This document shows positions 27,497 to 35,737 of a DNA stretch of 64,000 bases, one piece after another; positions within the stretch are counted from its first letter, which is position 1, and the number at the start of each line of letters is the position of its first letter. The DNA lies in the NCBI GenBank assembly GCA_038211475.1, contig JBBQVN010000006.1, positions 1 through 64,000 on the forward strand, written 5' to 3'. The notes beneath the pieces are model-generated. The model saw nothing but the letters and a program-made list of their open reading frames with translations, had not been told where the DNA came from and searched no databases. This DNA is from JANYBT01 sp038211475 (lineage in GTDB: Bacteria > Acidobacteriota > Terriglobia > Terriglobales > Acidobacteriaceae). The translations under genes and the position numbers were made by a program.

Positions 27497-28459
27497 ATGC
27501 GTAAATGGATGCGCGAGCGCATGAAGCGCGGCAAGAAACCAGGAACAAATCAGTCTTCCAATCCCGGGCAGACGCCTCTCCAGCCGGCCTATTACGACAG
27601 TCCGGAAGCGTTGCCTGACGACATTGGGAACCGAGTGGACCCGCGAGTGGCTCCGGTGCCGGAAGGTAGAGCAGCACAGGCGGCGCCAGCAGTCCCAGTC
27701 GCCGAAGCCGTGCCCGATGCAACCCCGAATGATGGGGCAGTAGCGGCTCCGAGTGCAGGGGCGCCGGCGGATCGGAATCGGCGGCGGCGGCGCGGTCGCG
27801 GAGGCCGAGAGCGAGGCCGGCGAGGGACACCAGCGGTTGCCCCGCAATCCGCAGGAGGCCTGGCTTCTGAGGCCATGCCGTCATCCGCGGAAGATGGCGC
27901 GGCGACGGCCTCTGCAGGCGCTACGCCTGTCCCGTCTGCATCCGCTGCGTCTGCATCTGGAGCGTCTGCACCCGCCCCGCCGAGAGTTTCCAAAGGCTTA
28001 GTTGTGTTGACGGTGGGCCTGCCTGGATCGGGCAAGAGTTCCTGGTTCAAGCGGCACGATATCCGTCCCCTCTCCAGTGATTTGTTGCGCGACCTGCTGT
28101 TCGACAATCCGACCGAGCAGCGCTTCCAGGACCTGGTTTTTTCCAACCTGCGCTCGATGCTGAAGGCGCGATTGATTGCGCGCCGTCCGATGAATTATGT
28201 GGACGCAACGAACCTGTCTCCGCATGATCGCCATAGTTGGATCAAGCTGGCCAAAGACAACGGGTATGATGTGCACGCGCTGTACTTCGACGTTCCGGTT
28301 GAAGTTTGTTTGGAGCGGAACCAGAAGCGTCAGCGAGTAGTTCCTGAGGACGTGATGCGGCGCATGGCAGGCAAACTCAAGGCGCCAACATTTGAAGAAG
28401 GGTTCGCAAAAATCACCGTAGTGCGGGTCAAGCAGAAGACAGTGGAACCGATCGAATAA
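27497..28459 (+). CDS. Pnkp-like P-loop kinase with disordered Arg-rich N-terminus
   Basis: 320 residues. Residues 1-165 are low-complexity (Ala/Pro/Ser) with a basic block at 93-109 (RNRRRRRGRGGRERGRR). The C-terminal half is an AAA_33/polynucleotide kinase-like P-loop domain: Walker A GLPGSGKSS (174-182), SSDLLRD with the acidic residue at 195, DATNLS (236-241) and the lid ERNQKRQR. Related domains phosphorylate RNA or DNA 5' ends or small molecules. The basic tract could bind nucleic acid. There is no Shine-Dalgarno site. Divergent from hemQ. Confidence 0.75.
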   Translation: MRKWMRERMKRGKKPGTNQSSNPGQTPLQPAYYDSPEALPDDIGNRVDPRVAPVPEGRAAQAAPAVPVAEAVPDATPNDGAVAAPSAGAPADRNRRRRRGRGGRERGRRGTPAVAPQSAGGLASEAMPSSAEDGAATASAGATPVPSASAASASGASAPAPPRVSKGLVVLTVGLPGSGKSSWFKRHDIRPLSSDLLRDLLFDNPTEQRFQDLVFSNLRSMLKARLIARRPMNYVDATNLSPHDRHSWIKLAKDNGYDVHALYFDVPVEVCLERNQKRQRVVPEDVMRRMAGKLKAPTFEEGFAKITVVRVKQKTVEPIE

Positions 28460-28470
28460 TCCGGTTCCAC
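28442..28470. terminator. Hairpin overlapping the kinase stop codon
   Basis: GTGGAACCG (28442-28450) and CGGTTCCAC (28462-28470) form a 9-bp stem with an 11-base loop that contains the stop codon. It lies between convergent genes and lacks a T tract, so terminator function is uncertain. Confidence 0.4.
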
Positions 28471-28495
28471 AGCAAAGGCTCGGCGAGGGCGCGCG

Positions 28496-29107
28496 CTATC
28501 CCTTCAAATAGGGCAAAAGCTCTTTGAAAGCCGGCGCCCCGGAGGAACGCAACAGCTCGTAGAGCATCATTTCCGTGGAGGAGATGATGGCGCCTGCATC
28601 CCGCATCCGCTCAAGGCCGACTTTCCAGTTCCACTCCGCACGCGAACTCACCGCGTCAGATGCGACGTGAACAAGATAACCTTCTCGCAGGGCAGCAAGC
28701 GCCGTCTGCATGACACAGATGTGCGTTTCCATGCCGCACAGCAAGACAGTGGTTCGCGTCCCGGGCAGCCGCTTGAGCAACGAACAAAAGACATCGCTGC
28801 CAAAGCAGGAAAACATTTGTTTGTCGATGGGGGGATAGTCAGGCGCGAGGGAGGAAATCTCAGGCACGGTTGGACCGAGGCCCTTGGCATATTGCGTGGT
28901 GAGCAGCGTTGGAATCTGTAAAATTCCGGCGAGGCGGATGAGAATCTGGGAGTTCTTGATCAAGCGCTCTTTCTCGAAAATAGGAGGAAGAAGCTTTTGC
29001 TGGATGTCGATGACGATGAGGGCGCATTGATCTGCATCGAGTGGCCTGCGCGCCATTTCGGAATAGTCGCTCGGTTGAGTGCTGATGCTGCCAAGGGTGG
29101 TCGCCAT
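28496..29107 (-). CDS. Isochorismatase/nicotinamidase-family hydrolase
   Basis: 203 residues, cysteine hydrolase fold. The catalytic Asp is in LIVIDIQQKLLPP, the lysine in QYAKGLG, and the nucleophile Cys in LCGMETHICVMQTAL; the SDAVSSR loop follows, as in the YcaC-like and isochorismatase-like hydrolases. The exact substrate (an amide, nicotinamide-type or other) is not known. GGAAGGA precedes the ATG. It is convergent with the kinase gene. Confidence 0.9.
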   Translation of the reverse strand: MATTLGSISTQPSDYSEMARRPLDADQCALIVIDIQQKLLPPIFEKERLIKNSQILIRLAGILQIPTLLTTQYAKGLGPTVPEISSLAPDYPPIDKQMFSCFGSDVFCSLLKRLPGTRTTVLLCGMETHICVMQTALAALREGYLVHVASDAVSSRAEWNWKVGLERMRDAGAIISSTEMMLYELLRSSGAPAFKELLPYLKG

Positions 29108-29183
29108 GTTTCCTTCCGCGTTGCTGGAGAGTGGTCAGGAAGATTCTAACGCGGCGGAGCTAAGATGCGCTGTGCGGTTTCGG

Positions 29184-29212
29184 TTGACCCGAACTGCGGC
29201 AACCCATAAAAT
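29184..29212 (+). promoter_or_regulatory. Sigma-70 promoter of the tRNA-Gln gene
   Basis: TTGACC (29184-29189) and TAAAAT (29207-29212) are spaced by 17 bases, near-consensus. The start point would be about 30 bases upstream of the tRNA at 29250. Confidence 0.75.
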
Positions 29213-29249
29213 CGAATGGCTGGCTGATGCATCCCTGTCTGCACGCTTT

Positions 29250-29323
29250 TGCCCCCTCGTTCAACGGTAGGACAGCAGATTCTGGATCTGCTTATCGGGG
29301 TTCGAATCCCTGGGGGGCAACCA
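29250..29323 (+). tRNA. tRNA-Gln (anticodon CUG)
   Basis: A complete 74-base cloverleaf. The acceptor TGCCCCC pairs with GGGGGCA, the D stem is GTTC/GGAC, and the anticodon stem GCAGA/TCTGC holds the loop TTCTGGA with anticodon CTG at 29282-29284. The T-arm has GTTCGAAT, the discriminator base is A (29320), and CCA is encoded. The U at position 1 is normal for tRNA-Gln. It is a single gene with its own promoter. Confidence 0.97.
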
Positions 29324-29396
29324 AACTTCTTAGCACAGATCCTTGGCACGGCACCCCAATCAACTCATTTACATTCTTAAGACTAGCCTTATAAAT

Positions 29397-29430
29397 CAGC
29401 GGCGGGTCTGGTGCAAGAGGCCCGCCGCTG
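29397..29430 (-). terminator. Terminator of the Ala/Pro-rich exported protein gene
   Basis: CAGCGGCGGG (29397-29406) and CCCGCCGCTG (29421-29430) form a perfect 10-bp stem, extended by three more pairs around an 8-base loop. On the minus strand ATTTATAA follows. It lies 11 bases after the stop of the gene at 29441. Confidence 0.75.
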
Positions 29431-29440
29431 GGAGCATTCC

Positions 29441-30577
29441 TTAGTGCGGTAGTTTGTCTAAGGCTTTTTGCAGGGATTGGTTGGCTTTGTCCATCGCCCT
29501 GCCCTTGGCCGCATCAGCTTGTTGCATGCCCGTGCTCTTGAGCGTTTGGCCTGTATTTCCGATGCTTGAATTGTCGGAGCCGCCGGCGCTTACCGCATTG
29601 CCCGCGCCGCCATTTGTGTTTCCATCCAACGCCATGTTCTCCACGTCGAGTTGACCGTAGGCGGAGTGCAGGCTGACGGATGCAGCATTGGGGGAAACAT
29701 CATTGAAGATCATGATGTAGCGCGAGCTTTGGCCATAGGGAATATCGATGGTTTCTCGCGGTTTGCCCTCTCCGTTCACGAAATAGCCAGAAGCGCGCGC
29801 ATGGCGGTCGCCGAACTGATCGATGACGTAGGCATCCCTCCACCAGTTGGTGTCGTACTGAGTGCGGTTCTGATTCTGATTGTTGAAGTCGCAATCGCAT
29901 GCCACCTGACTACCCTGGCGTACACAGCCATAAATGGTCAGCATGCCGCCCCCGTACTGAACGGTGGCGAGCGCACCATCCGGGCCAGCCACTGCCGGTC
30001 CACCTGAACCACCTCCGGAACCGGGGTTCGAATTACCCGAAACCAGCGATGGGATGGTTCCGCGACCTGATGCGGACGACCTCCCGACGTAGCTGGACGC
30101 GCTTGGCGATGTCCCCAAGCCTGGCATGGGGATGGGGGAGCGGCCACTCGGTGCGGTGACTGAGCCTCTCGACAAGGAGGTAGCAGAGGTGGCAGAGGAA
30201 GTCGGAATCGGGGCGCGACCCGCTGGGGCAGCGATGGTGGAGCGCGACGTACTGGCGGGAGTGGTAGCCAAACCTGTCCTGGCTCCTGCTACACCGCCGA
30301 CGACTGGCGCAATTCGTCCGGAGGGTTGGGCAGTGGACCCCGCGCGGGCCGGAACGGTTTGTGCTGGCGCCGCGGTCGTTCCGCGTGGGGCCGATGGGGA
30401 GGGTTTTGCGGTGGCCGTTGCCGCGGGAGGTGCAGCCGGTTTGGCCGCCACCACGGGCTTCGCAGGGACGGGCGCTTTCGGGGGAGTGGTGGTTTGCGCC
30501 TGGGCGACTGACGCGAGCAGGGCGCCGACGGCGAGAACAACGATGAGACTGGCTAGAGTGGGCTTTGCTGTCATCAT
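29441..30577 (-). CDS. Exported low-complexity protein of unknown function
   Basis: 378 residues. Residues 1-27 form a clear signal peptide (MMTAKPTLASLIVVLAVGALL, ending in AQA). Residues about 28-180 are Ala/Pro/Thr/Ser-rich, suggesting a flexible stalk. The middle part (about 185-300) is a compact region with several Cys (IYGCVRQGSQVACDCDF) and aromatic residues. The C-terminus is Gly/Asn/Ser-rich and then a helical KANQSLQKALDKLPH. AAGGAGGA precedes the first ATG. I recognise no family. It is divergent from the ECF sigma gene. Confidence 0.75.
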   Translation of the reverse strand: MMTAKPTLASLIVVLAVGALLASVAQAQTTTPPKAPVPAKPVVAAKPAAPPAATATAKPSPSAPRGTTAAPAQTVPARAGSTAQPSGRIAPVVGGVAGARTGLATTPASTSRSTIAAPAGRAPIPTSSATSATSLSRGSVTAPSGRSPIPMPGLGTSPSASSYVGRSSASGRGTIPSLVSGNSNPGSGGGSGGPAVAGPDGALATVQYGGGMLTIYGCVRQGSQVACDCDFNNQNQNRTQYDTNWWRDAYVIDQFGDRHARASGYFVNGEGKPRETIDIPYGQSSRYIMIFNDVSPNAASVSLHSAYGQLDVENMALDGNTNGGAGNAVSAGGSDNSSIGNTGQTLKSTGMQQADAAKGRAMDKANQSLQKALDKLPH

Positions 30578-30652
30578 GGTGCTTCCTCCTTCAAATTCAT
30601 CAAGTTAGAGATTGAAATCCTACTGCTGCCGGGTTGAAAGCAGCGTCCCGAG

Positions 30653-30664
30653 TGCAAGCTTGCA
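30653..30664. repeat. 12-bp palindrome in the divergent promoter region
   Basis: TGCAAGCTTGCA is a perfect palindrome between the exported-protein gene and the ECF sigma gene. It contains a HindIII-type core and could be an operator, but nothing else supports that. Confidence 0.3.
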
Positions 30665-30807
30665 GAGCTAGAAAACTGTTGTATCGGTGCAAGTGCGGTG
30701 GTAGCATTCCCGAGAGCCGGGTTGTCCTCCCAAATGCACTGCCCGCTCGTCCCCTGGGTCTGGTGGCCTTTCACTTCACATTGCGCAGAAGTTCGAGAGA
30801 AACCGTC

Positions 30808-31392
30808 ATGGAGTTCCAAAGTATTCGAGTGCCAAGCCCAGAAGCGGCCGGCCCAGTGGGCGACAAAGGAAACAAGAGGCAGGCACTGGACGAACTGTTC
30901 AGCCTGACCTATGAGGAACTTCGCCGGCTAGCTTCCTGTGTGAGACGAGGCGATCCAAGCTGCACCATGAACCCCACCGCGCTGGTTAATGAGGCATGGA
31001 TCAAGCTGGCCAATTCACCTTGTTTCGCTCACACATCCCCATTGCACTTCAAACGGATTGCCGCGCGCGCCATGCGCCAGGTGCTGGTCGAGGCGGCACG
31101 CCGTCGCCATGCCGACAAAAGAGGCGGGGCGGAGGGAGTCACGATCGAGTTCAACGATGCGATAGAGCCGACGGCCTCATGGGGACACGACGTGCTCGCC
31201 CTCGACCGGGCGCTGGAGGGGCTGGCGCGGATACAGCCGCGGCAGGCATTGATGGTGGAGAGCCGATTTTTCGGCGGGTTCGATATACCCGAGACAGCTG
31301 CTCTGCTGGAAGTTTCCGAAGCCACCGTGCTGCGTGACTGGAGAGCGGCGAAGGCTTGGCTAGCACACGAACTGCGTCGTGCAGGAAGCTAG
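30808..31392 (+). CDS. ECF-type RNA polymerase sigma factor (TIGR02999-like)
   Basis: 194 residues. Sigma region 2 is LFSLTYEELRRLASCVRRG with the following NPTALVNEAWIKLAN, and region 4 is RQALMVESRFFGGFDIPETAALLEVSEATVLRDWRAAKAWL, a helix-turn-helix that binds the -35 element. This is the acidobacterial and planctomycete group of ECF sigma factors that often stand next to a protein kinase and have no anti-sigma gene. The kinase gene starts 36 bases downstream, so co-transcription is likely. ATG at 30808 gives the family's normal length. Confidence 0.9.
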   Translation: MEFQSIRVPSPEAAGPVGDKGNKRQALDELFSLTYEELRRLASCVRRGDPSCTMNPTALVNEAWIKLANSPCFAHTSPLHFKRIAARAMRQVLVEAARRRHADKRGGAEGVTIEFNDAIEPTASWGHDVLALDRALEGLARIQPRQALMVESRFFGGFDIPETAALLEVSEATVLRDWRAAKAWLAHELRRAGS

Positions 31393-31427
31393 GCACCGCG
31401 GTCCCAGGAGAGGGATGGGGAATAACC

Positions 31428-34097
31428 ATGGACAGCGATCGCTGGGAACGGATCCAAGCCCTGTTTCATGACGCGGTGGATCTTCCGCCCTCGGAGCAGC
31501 GTTCTTTCCTTGAGAAAGCGTGCGGAGGCGACGAATCGCTGATGGTAGATGTGGCGGCCATGCTTGCGGAGGAGGCGCGAGGCGACTCCTTTCTCGATCG
31601 AGGCATGGCTCAAGTCGCAAATCAACTGCTCGATCCTGACGTACCAGCCGCGCCTGCGTTTGGGGAACTCGGTCCGTATCGCATTGTCGGCGTGCTGGGC
31701 GAGGGAGGCATGGGTGTGGTGTACCTGGCAGAGCGGGAAGACCTGGGCATCCGGGTGGCGATCAAGTTAATGCGGGATGCCTGGCTTTCCCCTGCCAGAC
31801 GCGAACGCTTTACCAGCGAGCAGCGGATGCTTGCGCAACTGAACCACCCATCCATTGCTCGTCTTTACGATGCCGATACGCTCGCGAATGGAACACCCTT
31901 CTTCGTCATGGAGTTTGTGGAGGGAGTGCCTCTCACCGAATACTGCAACCGGCATCAGTGTTCCATCGAGCGGCGCCTCCAGTTGTTCCGTGCGGTCTGC
32001 GAAGCGGTGCAATATGCCCACAGCCATGCCGTGATCCACCGCGACCTGAAGCCCTCGAACATCCTGGTGAAGGAAGATGGCAGCATCCGTCTTCTCGACT
32101 TCGGCATCGCCAAGCAAGTGGAAAGCCTGGATCTCGCCACCGACGAAACCATGACGGGCCTGCGCCTGATGACGTTAGCTTATGCGGCGCCGGAACAGAT
32201 CCGCGGAAGTCGGGTGGGAATCCAGAGTGACGTGTACTCGCTCGGAATGATTCTGTACGAGCTGATGGCGGGCGGGCCCCCGTTCGACTTGTCGAGTCTT
32301 TCGACGAGTCAAGCCGAGGCTGTATTGCTCGAGCAGGAACCGGCCAAGCCCTCAACCAAGGCCCGACAGAGTTCGGCAGATGGGGAGTCGTCCAGTCCTG
32401 CACTCGGTAAGGCCGCGTGGGCGGATCTCGACGTGCTCTGCTTGACGGCGATGCACAAGGACATGGCTCGCCGTTATCGCTCGGTGGAAGCGCTGATCCG
32501 CGACATCGACCATTACTTGCAAGGTGCACCGTTGGAAGCGCGGCTCGACAGCGCGCGTTATCGCATAAGGAAATTCGTCACCCGGAACCAGCGGGCGGTG
32601 GCAGTTACGGTAGCGACTGTTGCCATCGCGGTCGGGTTGGTGATTTTTTTCACGGTGCGGCTCGCCAAAGCTCGCAATGACGCCTTGGCAGAGGCCGCCC
32701 GTACTCAACGCATTCAACGCTTCACGCTGGATTTGTTTAAGGGCGGGGACGAGGCCGCTGGACCCTCCGAAGAGCTGCGGGTGGTAACCCTGCTGGATCG
32801 CGGCGTGCAAGAGGCTCAGTTGCTCAGCGGCGAACCTGGAGCCCAAGCCGAACTCTTTGAAACTCTGGGCGGCATTTATCAAAAGCTGGGGAAGTATGAT
32901 CGCGCCGCTTCGCTTCTGTTGTCAGCCCTTGGGGAACGCAAGAAGTTAGGTGCGGACAATCGTTCTGTGGCGGAGACGCTGGTGCTCCTGAGCTTGCTGC
33001 GAGCGGACCAGGCGAAATACGACGACGCCGAGCAATTCGCCCGCCAAGGTCTGGAGATGAGCCAGCGCCACCTGCCGCCCAATCATCCTCAAGTTGCGAA
33101 GGCGACTTTCGCGCTGGGGAAAGTGCTGGAAGACCGCGGCCGGTACGACCAAGCGATCCAGGTGCTCGATCAGGCAGCGAAACTTCAGTCGGCACCTCGG
33201 GCGCTGCCGGCAGACCTTGCTGCCACATTGTCTGAATTGGCGAACACGAACTTTTATGCCGGGCACTACGATGTGTCTGAAACCCTGAACCAGCGGGTGC
33301 TGGGGATGCAACGCCAAATCTACGGAGAGCGGCATCCGCTGGTGGCGGACACGCTAATCAATCTGGGCGCTATCCAGTTCCAGTTGGGTCACTACCCTGA
33401 GAGCGAACGCTTCAATCGGCAAGCCCTGGACATCGTGCAATCCTGGTATGGAAAGGACCATCCCGAGACCGCTGACACGATGACTATTCTGGGCCAGTCG
33501 CTCACTTACCAGCAGCGATTCGAGGAAGCGGCAGCGTTGTTAAAACAATCGCGGGCTATTCTGGAACATACATATGGCCCAGTTCATCCCCGGGTGGCGT
33601 ATGCACTCAACGAGTTGGGCAATGTGGCGATCAGGCAAGGGAAGCTCGACGATGCAGAGGCGTATTTCCGCCAGACCATGGACATCTATCGGTCGGTGTA
33701 TGGAGATACCCACTACCAGGTCGGCATTGCGCAATCCAATCTCGGAGGCATTTATGTGGAGCGCAAGGACTACGTCCGCGCCGAACAATTTTTCCGGGAT
33801 GCTCTAAAGACCTATTCCAGTACGCTCGCGGGGGACCATTCCAGCGTTGCCATTTCGCGCATCCGGCTGGGCACTGCGCTGCTTGGACAGCGCCGCTTCG
33901 CGGAGGCGCAACAAGAGAGTCGTGCTGGTTACGAAACCCTGACCAAGAAAGCCAGTCCGACCGTGAAGTGGCTGCAAACCGCCCGCAAAGATCTAGTGGC
34001 GGAATACGATGCGTTGCATCAACCGGAGGAAGCGGCTAAGTTCCGGGACATGGCGGCTGCCGACAGCAAGAATGCGGAGTTTGCTGGGAAGAAGTAA
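31428..34097 (+). CDS. Membrane Ser/Thr protein kinase with C-terminal TPR repeats
   Basis: 889 residues from the ATG at 31428 (AGGAGAGGG upstream). Residues 80-345 are a Hanks-type kinase domain: Gly loop GEGGMG near 92, Lys113 (VAIK), HRDLKPSN with catalytic Asp206, and DFG Asp224. A transmembrane helix lies at about 388-412, so the kinase is cytoplasmic. Residues about 430-880 are TPR repeats (YDRAASLLLSALG, YDQAIQVLDQA and others), outside the inner membrane. It probably senses envelope signals and acts with the ECF sigma factor encoded just upstream, though the target is unproven. Confidence 0.93.
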   Translation: MDSDRWERIQALFHDAVDLPPSEQRSFLEKACGGDESLMVDVAAMLAEEARGDSFLDRGMAQVANQLLDPDVPAAPAFGELGPYRIVGVLGEGGMGVVYLAEREDLGIRVAIKLMRDAWLSPARRERFTSEQRMLAQLNHPSIARLYDADTLANGTPFFVMEFVEGVPLTEYCNRHQCSIERRLQLFRAVCEAVQYAHSHAVIHRDLKPSNILVKEDGSIRLLDFGIAKQVESLDLATDETMTGLRLMTLAYAAPEQIRGSRVGIQSDVYSLGMILYELMAGGPPFDLSSLSTSQAEAVLLEQEPAKPSTKARQSSADGESSSPALGKAAWADLDVLCLTAMHKDMARRYRSVEALIRDIDHYLQGAPLEARLDSARYRIRKFVTRNQRAVAVTVATVAIAVGLVIFFTVRLAKARNDALAEAARTQRIQRFTLDLFKGGDEAAGPSEELRVVTLLDRGVQEAQLLSGEPGAQAELFETLGGIYQKLGKYDRAASLLLSALGERKKLGADNRSVAETLVLLSLLRADQAKYDDAEQFARQGLEMSQRHLPPNHPQVAKATFALGKVLEDRGRYDQAIQVLDQAAKLQSAPRALPADLAATLSELANTNFYAGHYDVSETLNQRVLGMQRQIYGERHPLVADTLINLGAIQFQLGHYPESERFNRQALDIVQSWYGKDHPETADTMTILGQSLTYQQRFEEAAALLKQSRAILEHTYGPVHPRVAYALNELGNVAIRQGKLDDAEAYFRQTMDIYRSVYGDTHYQVGIAQSNLGGIYVERKDYVRAEQFFRDALKTYSSTLAGDHSSVAISRIRLGTALLGQRRFAEAQQESRAGYETLTKKASPTVKWLQTARKDLVAEYDALHQPEEAAKFRDMAAADSKNAEFAGKK

Positions 34098-34226
34098 CGC
34101 CCGCCACTGCCAGACAGAGACGGATCTTTCATTCGCTGCCCACCCTTCCTTCATTGCACCGACACCGGTATGATTCTCGATTGGCGGCTGTCTTCTGTTG
34201 CCAAGGTCTCGGAAGGAAGAGCACCT

Positions 34227-35585
34227 ATGCCTAGAAAATTTGCTCGGATGTTGACGGTCATCGCGGTACTGCTCTGCTTGTTGAATTCACTGTTTGCCCA
34301 GCCGCCCACTGCGCATCCGGTGGCGGATTGGATTCGGGCTGGGGTAATTTACGAAATCAATCCGCGCACGTTTTCTCAGACCGCGGATTTTCGGGGCATC
34401 GAAAAGAAGCTGGATGAATTGAAGCAACTGGGAGTGACCATCCTCTGGATCATGCCCATCCATCCGGTCGGCCAGGTAAAGAAGAAAGGCTCGATCGGCA
34501 GCGCTTACTCGGTGCAAGACTACTACGCCATCGACCCTTCCTACGGCACCAAGGACGACTTCAAGCACATGGTGAGCGAAGCTCATCGCCGGGGACTGCG
34601 CGTCATCCTCGACATTGTGGCGAACCACACCGCCTGGGATAGCGTGCTGATGAAGCATCCGGAGTGGTACAAGCACGACGCGCAGGGCAACATTATTCCG
34701 CCGGTGCCGGATTGGTCGGACGTTGCAGGGCTGAACTACGCCAGCCAAGATCTGCGGGCTTACATGCTGGAGATGTTGAAGTACTGGATGCGCGAGTTTG
34801 ATCTCGACGGGTTCCGCTGCGATGTGGCTGGAGAAGTGCCAACCGATTTCTGGGAGAGTGCGCGCATCGCCTTGACCAACATCAAGCCTGACATGATCAT
34901 GATCGCGGAGGCGAACAAACCTGAACTGCTGCTAAAGGCATTTGATCTGGACTACGACTGGCCCTTCCACTCCACGCTGACCAATGTGTGGGAGAACGGG
35001 GCGCCCGCCACCGCACTGATCGACACCTGGAGCAAGGACCGCGAGCGGTATGCCAAGGGCGCTCTGGAGATGCGCTTCTCAGACGATCACGACGAGAAGC
35101 GGGCGATTGCGCGTTTCGGCGAACGCGGTGCGATGGCTGCATCAGCGCTCGTGCTTACCATGGACGGTGTACCGGCGCTCTACAACGGCATGGAAATAGG
35201 GGACACCACGGAATCGACAGCACCCGCTCTGTTCGAAAAAATGCCGGTGTTTTGGCAAATTAGGGAACGGCGGCCAAATTTCCGGCCCTTCTACGAGCAG
35301 ATGATTGCGCTGCGCAGGGCCCACCCCGCGCTGCAACAGGGGGAAACGGAGTGGGTGAAGAACGGCGCGTCGTCGCGTTTGCTCACGTATTTTCGGCGGG
35401 GCGGCGGCGAAGAGTATTTGATCGCGATCAACACTTCTAACCAACCGTTCGAGGGGGTTGTGGCCGTTCCTCAGGGAGAGTACAAAGACGAAACCCCCGG
35501 AGTTGACGATCCGAAACCCGCGGTAACGCTGCCGGCGTTGTCATTGGGCGCTTGGGATTTCCGGATTTTCCGCAAGGTACATTAA
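34227..35585 (+). CDS. Exported GH13 alpha-amylase-type glycoside hydrolase
   Basis: 452 residues from the ATG at 34227 (GGAAGGAAG upstream), with a signal peptide (MPRKFARMLTVIAVLLCLLN, cleavage near SLFA-Q). GH13 motifs: DIVANHT, GFRCDVAGEVP (nucleophile Asp), IMIAEANKPE (acid/base Glu) and FSDDHDEKR (stabilising Asp). The C-terminal region forms a small beta domain. It hydrolyses or transfers alpha-1,4-linked glucans; exact specificity is not clear. MalQ in the same window would fit starch or maltodextrin use. Confidence 0.9.
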   Translation: MPRKFARMLTVIAVLLCLLNSLFAQPPTAHPVADWIRAGVIYEINPRTFSQTADFRGIEKKLDELKQLGVTILWIMPIHPVGQVKKKGSIGSAYSVQDYYAIDPSYGTKDDFKHMVSEAHRRGLRVILDIVANHTAWDSVLMKHPEWYKHDAQGNIIPPVPDWSDVAGLNYASQDLRAYMLEMLKYWMREFDLDGFRCDVAGEVPTDFWESARIALTNIKPDMIMIAEANKPELLLKAFDLDYDWPFHSTLTNVWENGAPATALIDTWSKDRERYAKGALEMRFSDDHDEKRAIARFGERGAMAASALVLTMDGVPALYNGMEIGDTTESTAPALFEKMPVFWQIRERRPNFRPFYEQMIALRRAHPALQQGETEWVKNGASSRLLTYFRRGGGEEYLIAINTSNQPFEGVVAVPQGEYKDETPGVDDPKPAVTLPALSLGAWDFRIFRKVH

Positions 35586-35651
35586 GGGTGTTTGGAAAAT
35601 AAAGTTTGGATGGCGCAGCGGGCGCGCGCACCGATGATGGCGTGGGCTTAA

Positions 35652-35722
35652 GTACAACATCGTCAGTACCAACATCACCGGTAAACATCAGCAGTACCAG
35701 ATCATCCGTACGAACATCGTCC
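35652..35722 (+). repeat. Minisatellite upstream of the aldo/keto reductase
   Basis: Five degenerate units of 13-15 bases, consensus GTACNAACATCRYC (for example GTACAACATCGTCA, GTACCAACATCACCG, GTACGAACATCGTCC). They fill most of the space before the GGAGG and ATG of the reductase gene. Confidence 0.7.
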
Positions 35723-35737
35723 CTGGAGGCAGCAATC

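Noticed and set aside
29250..29323. tRNA gene as a genomic island attachment site
   Set aside because: No integrase, no repeated 3' tRNA segment and no change in gene style around it.
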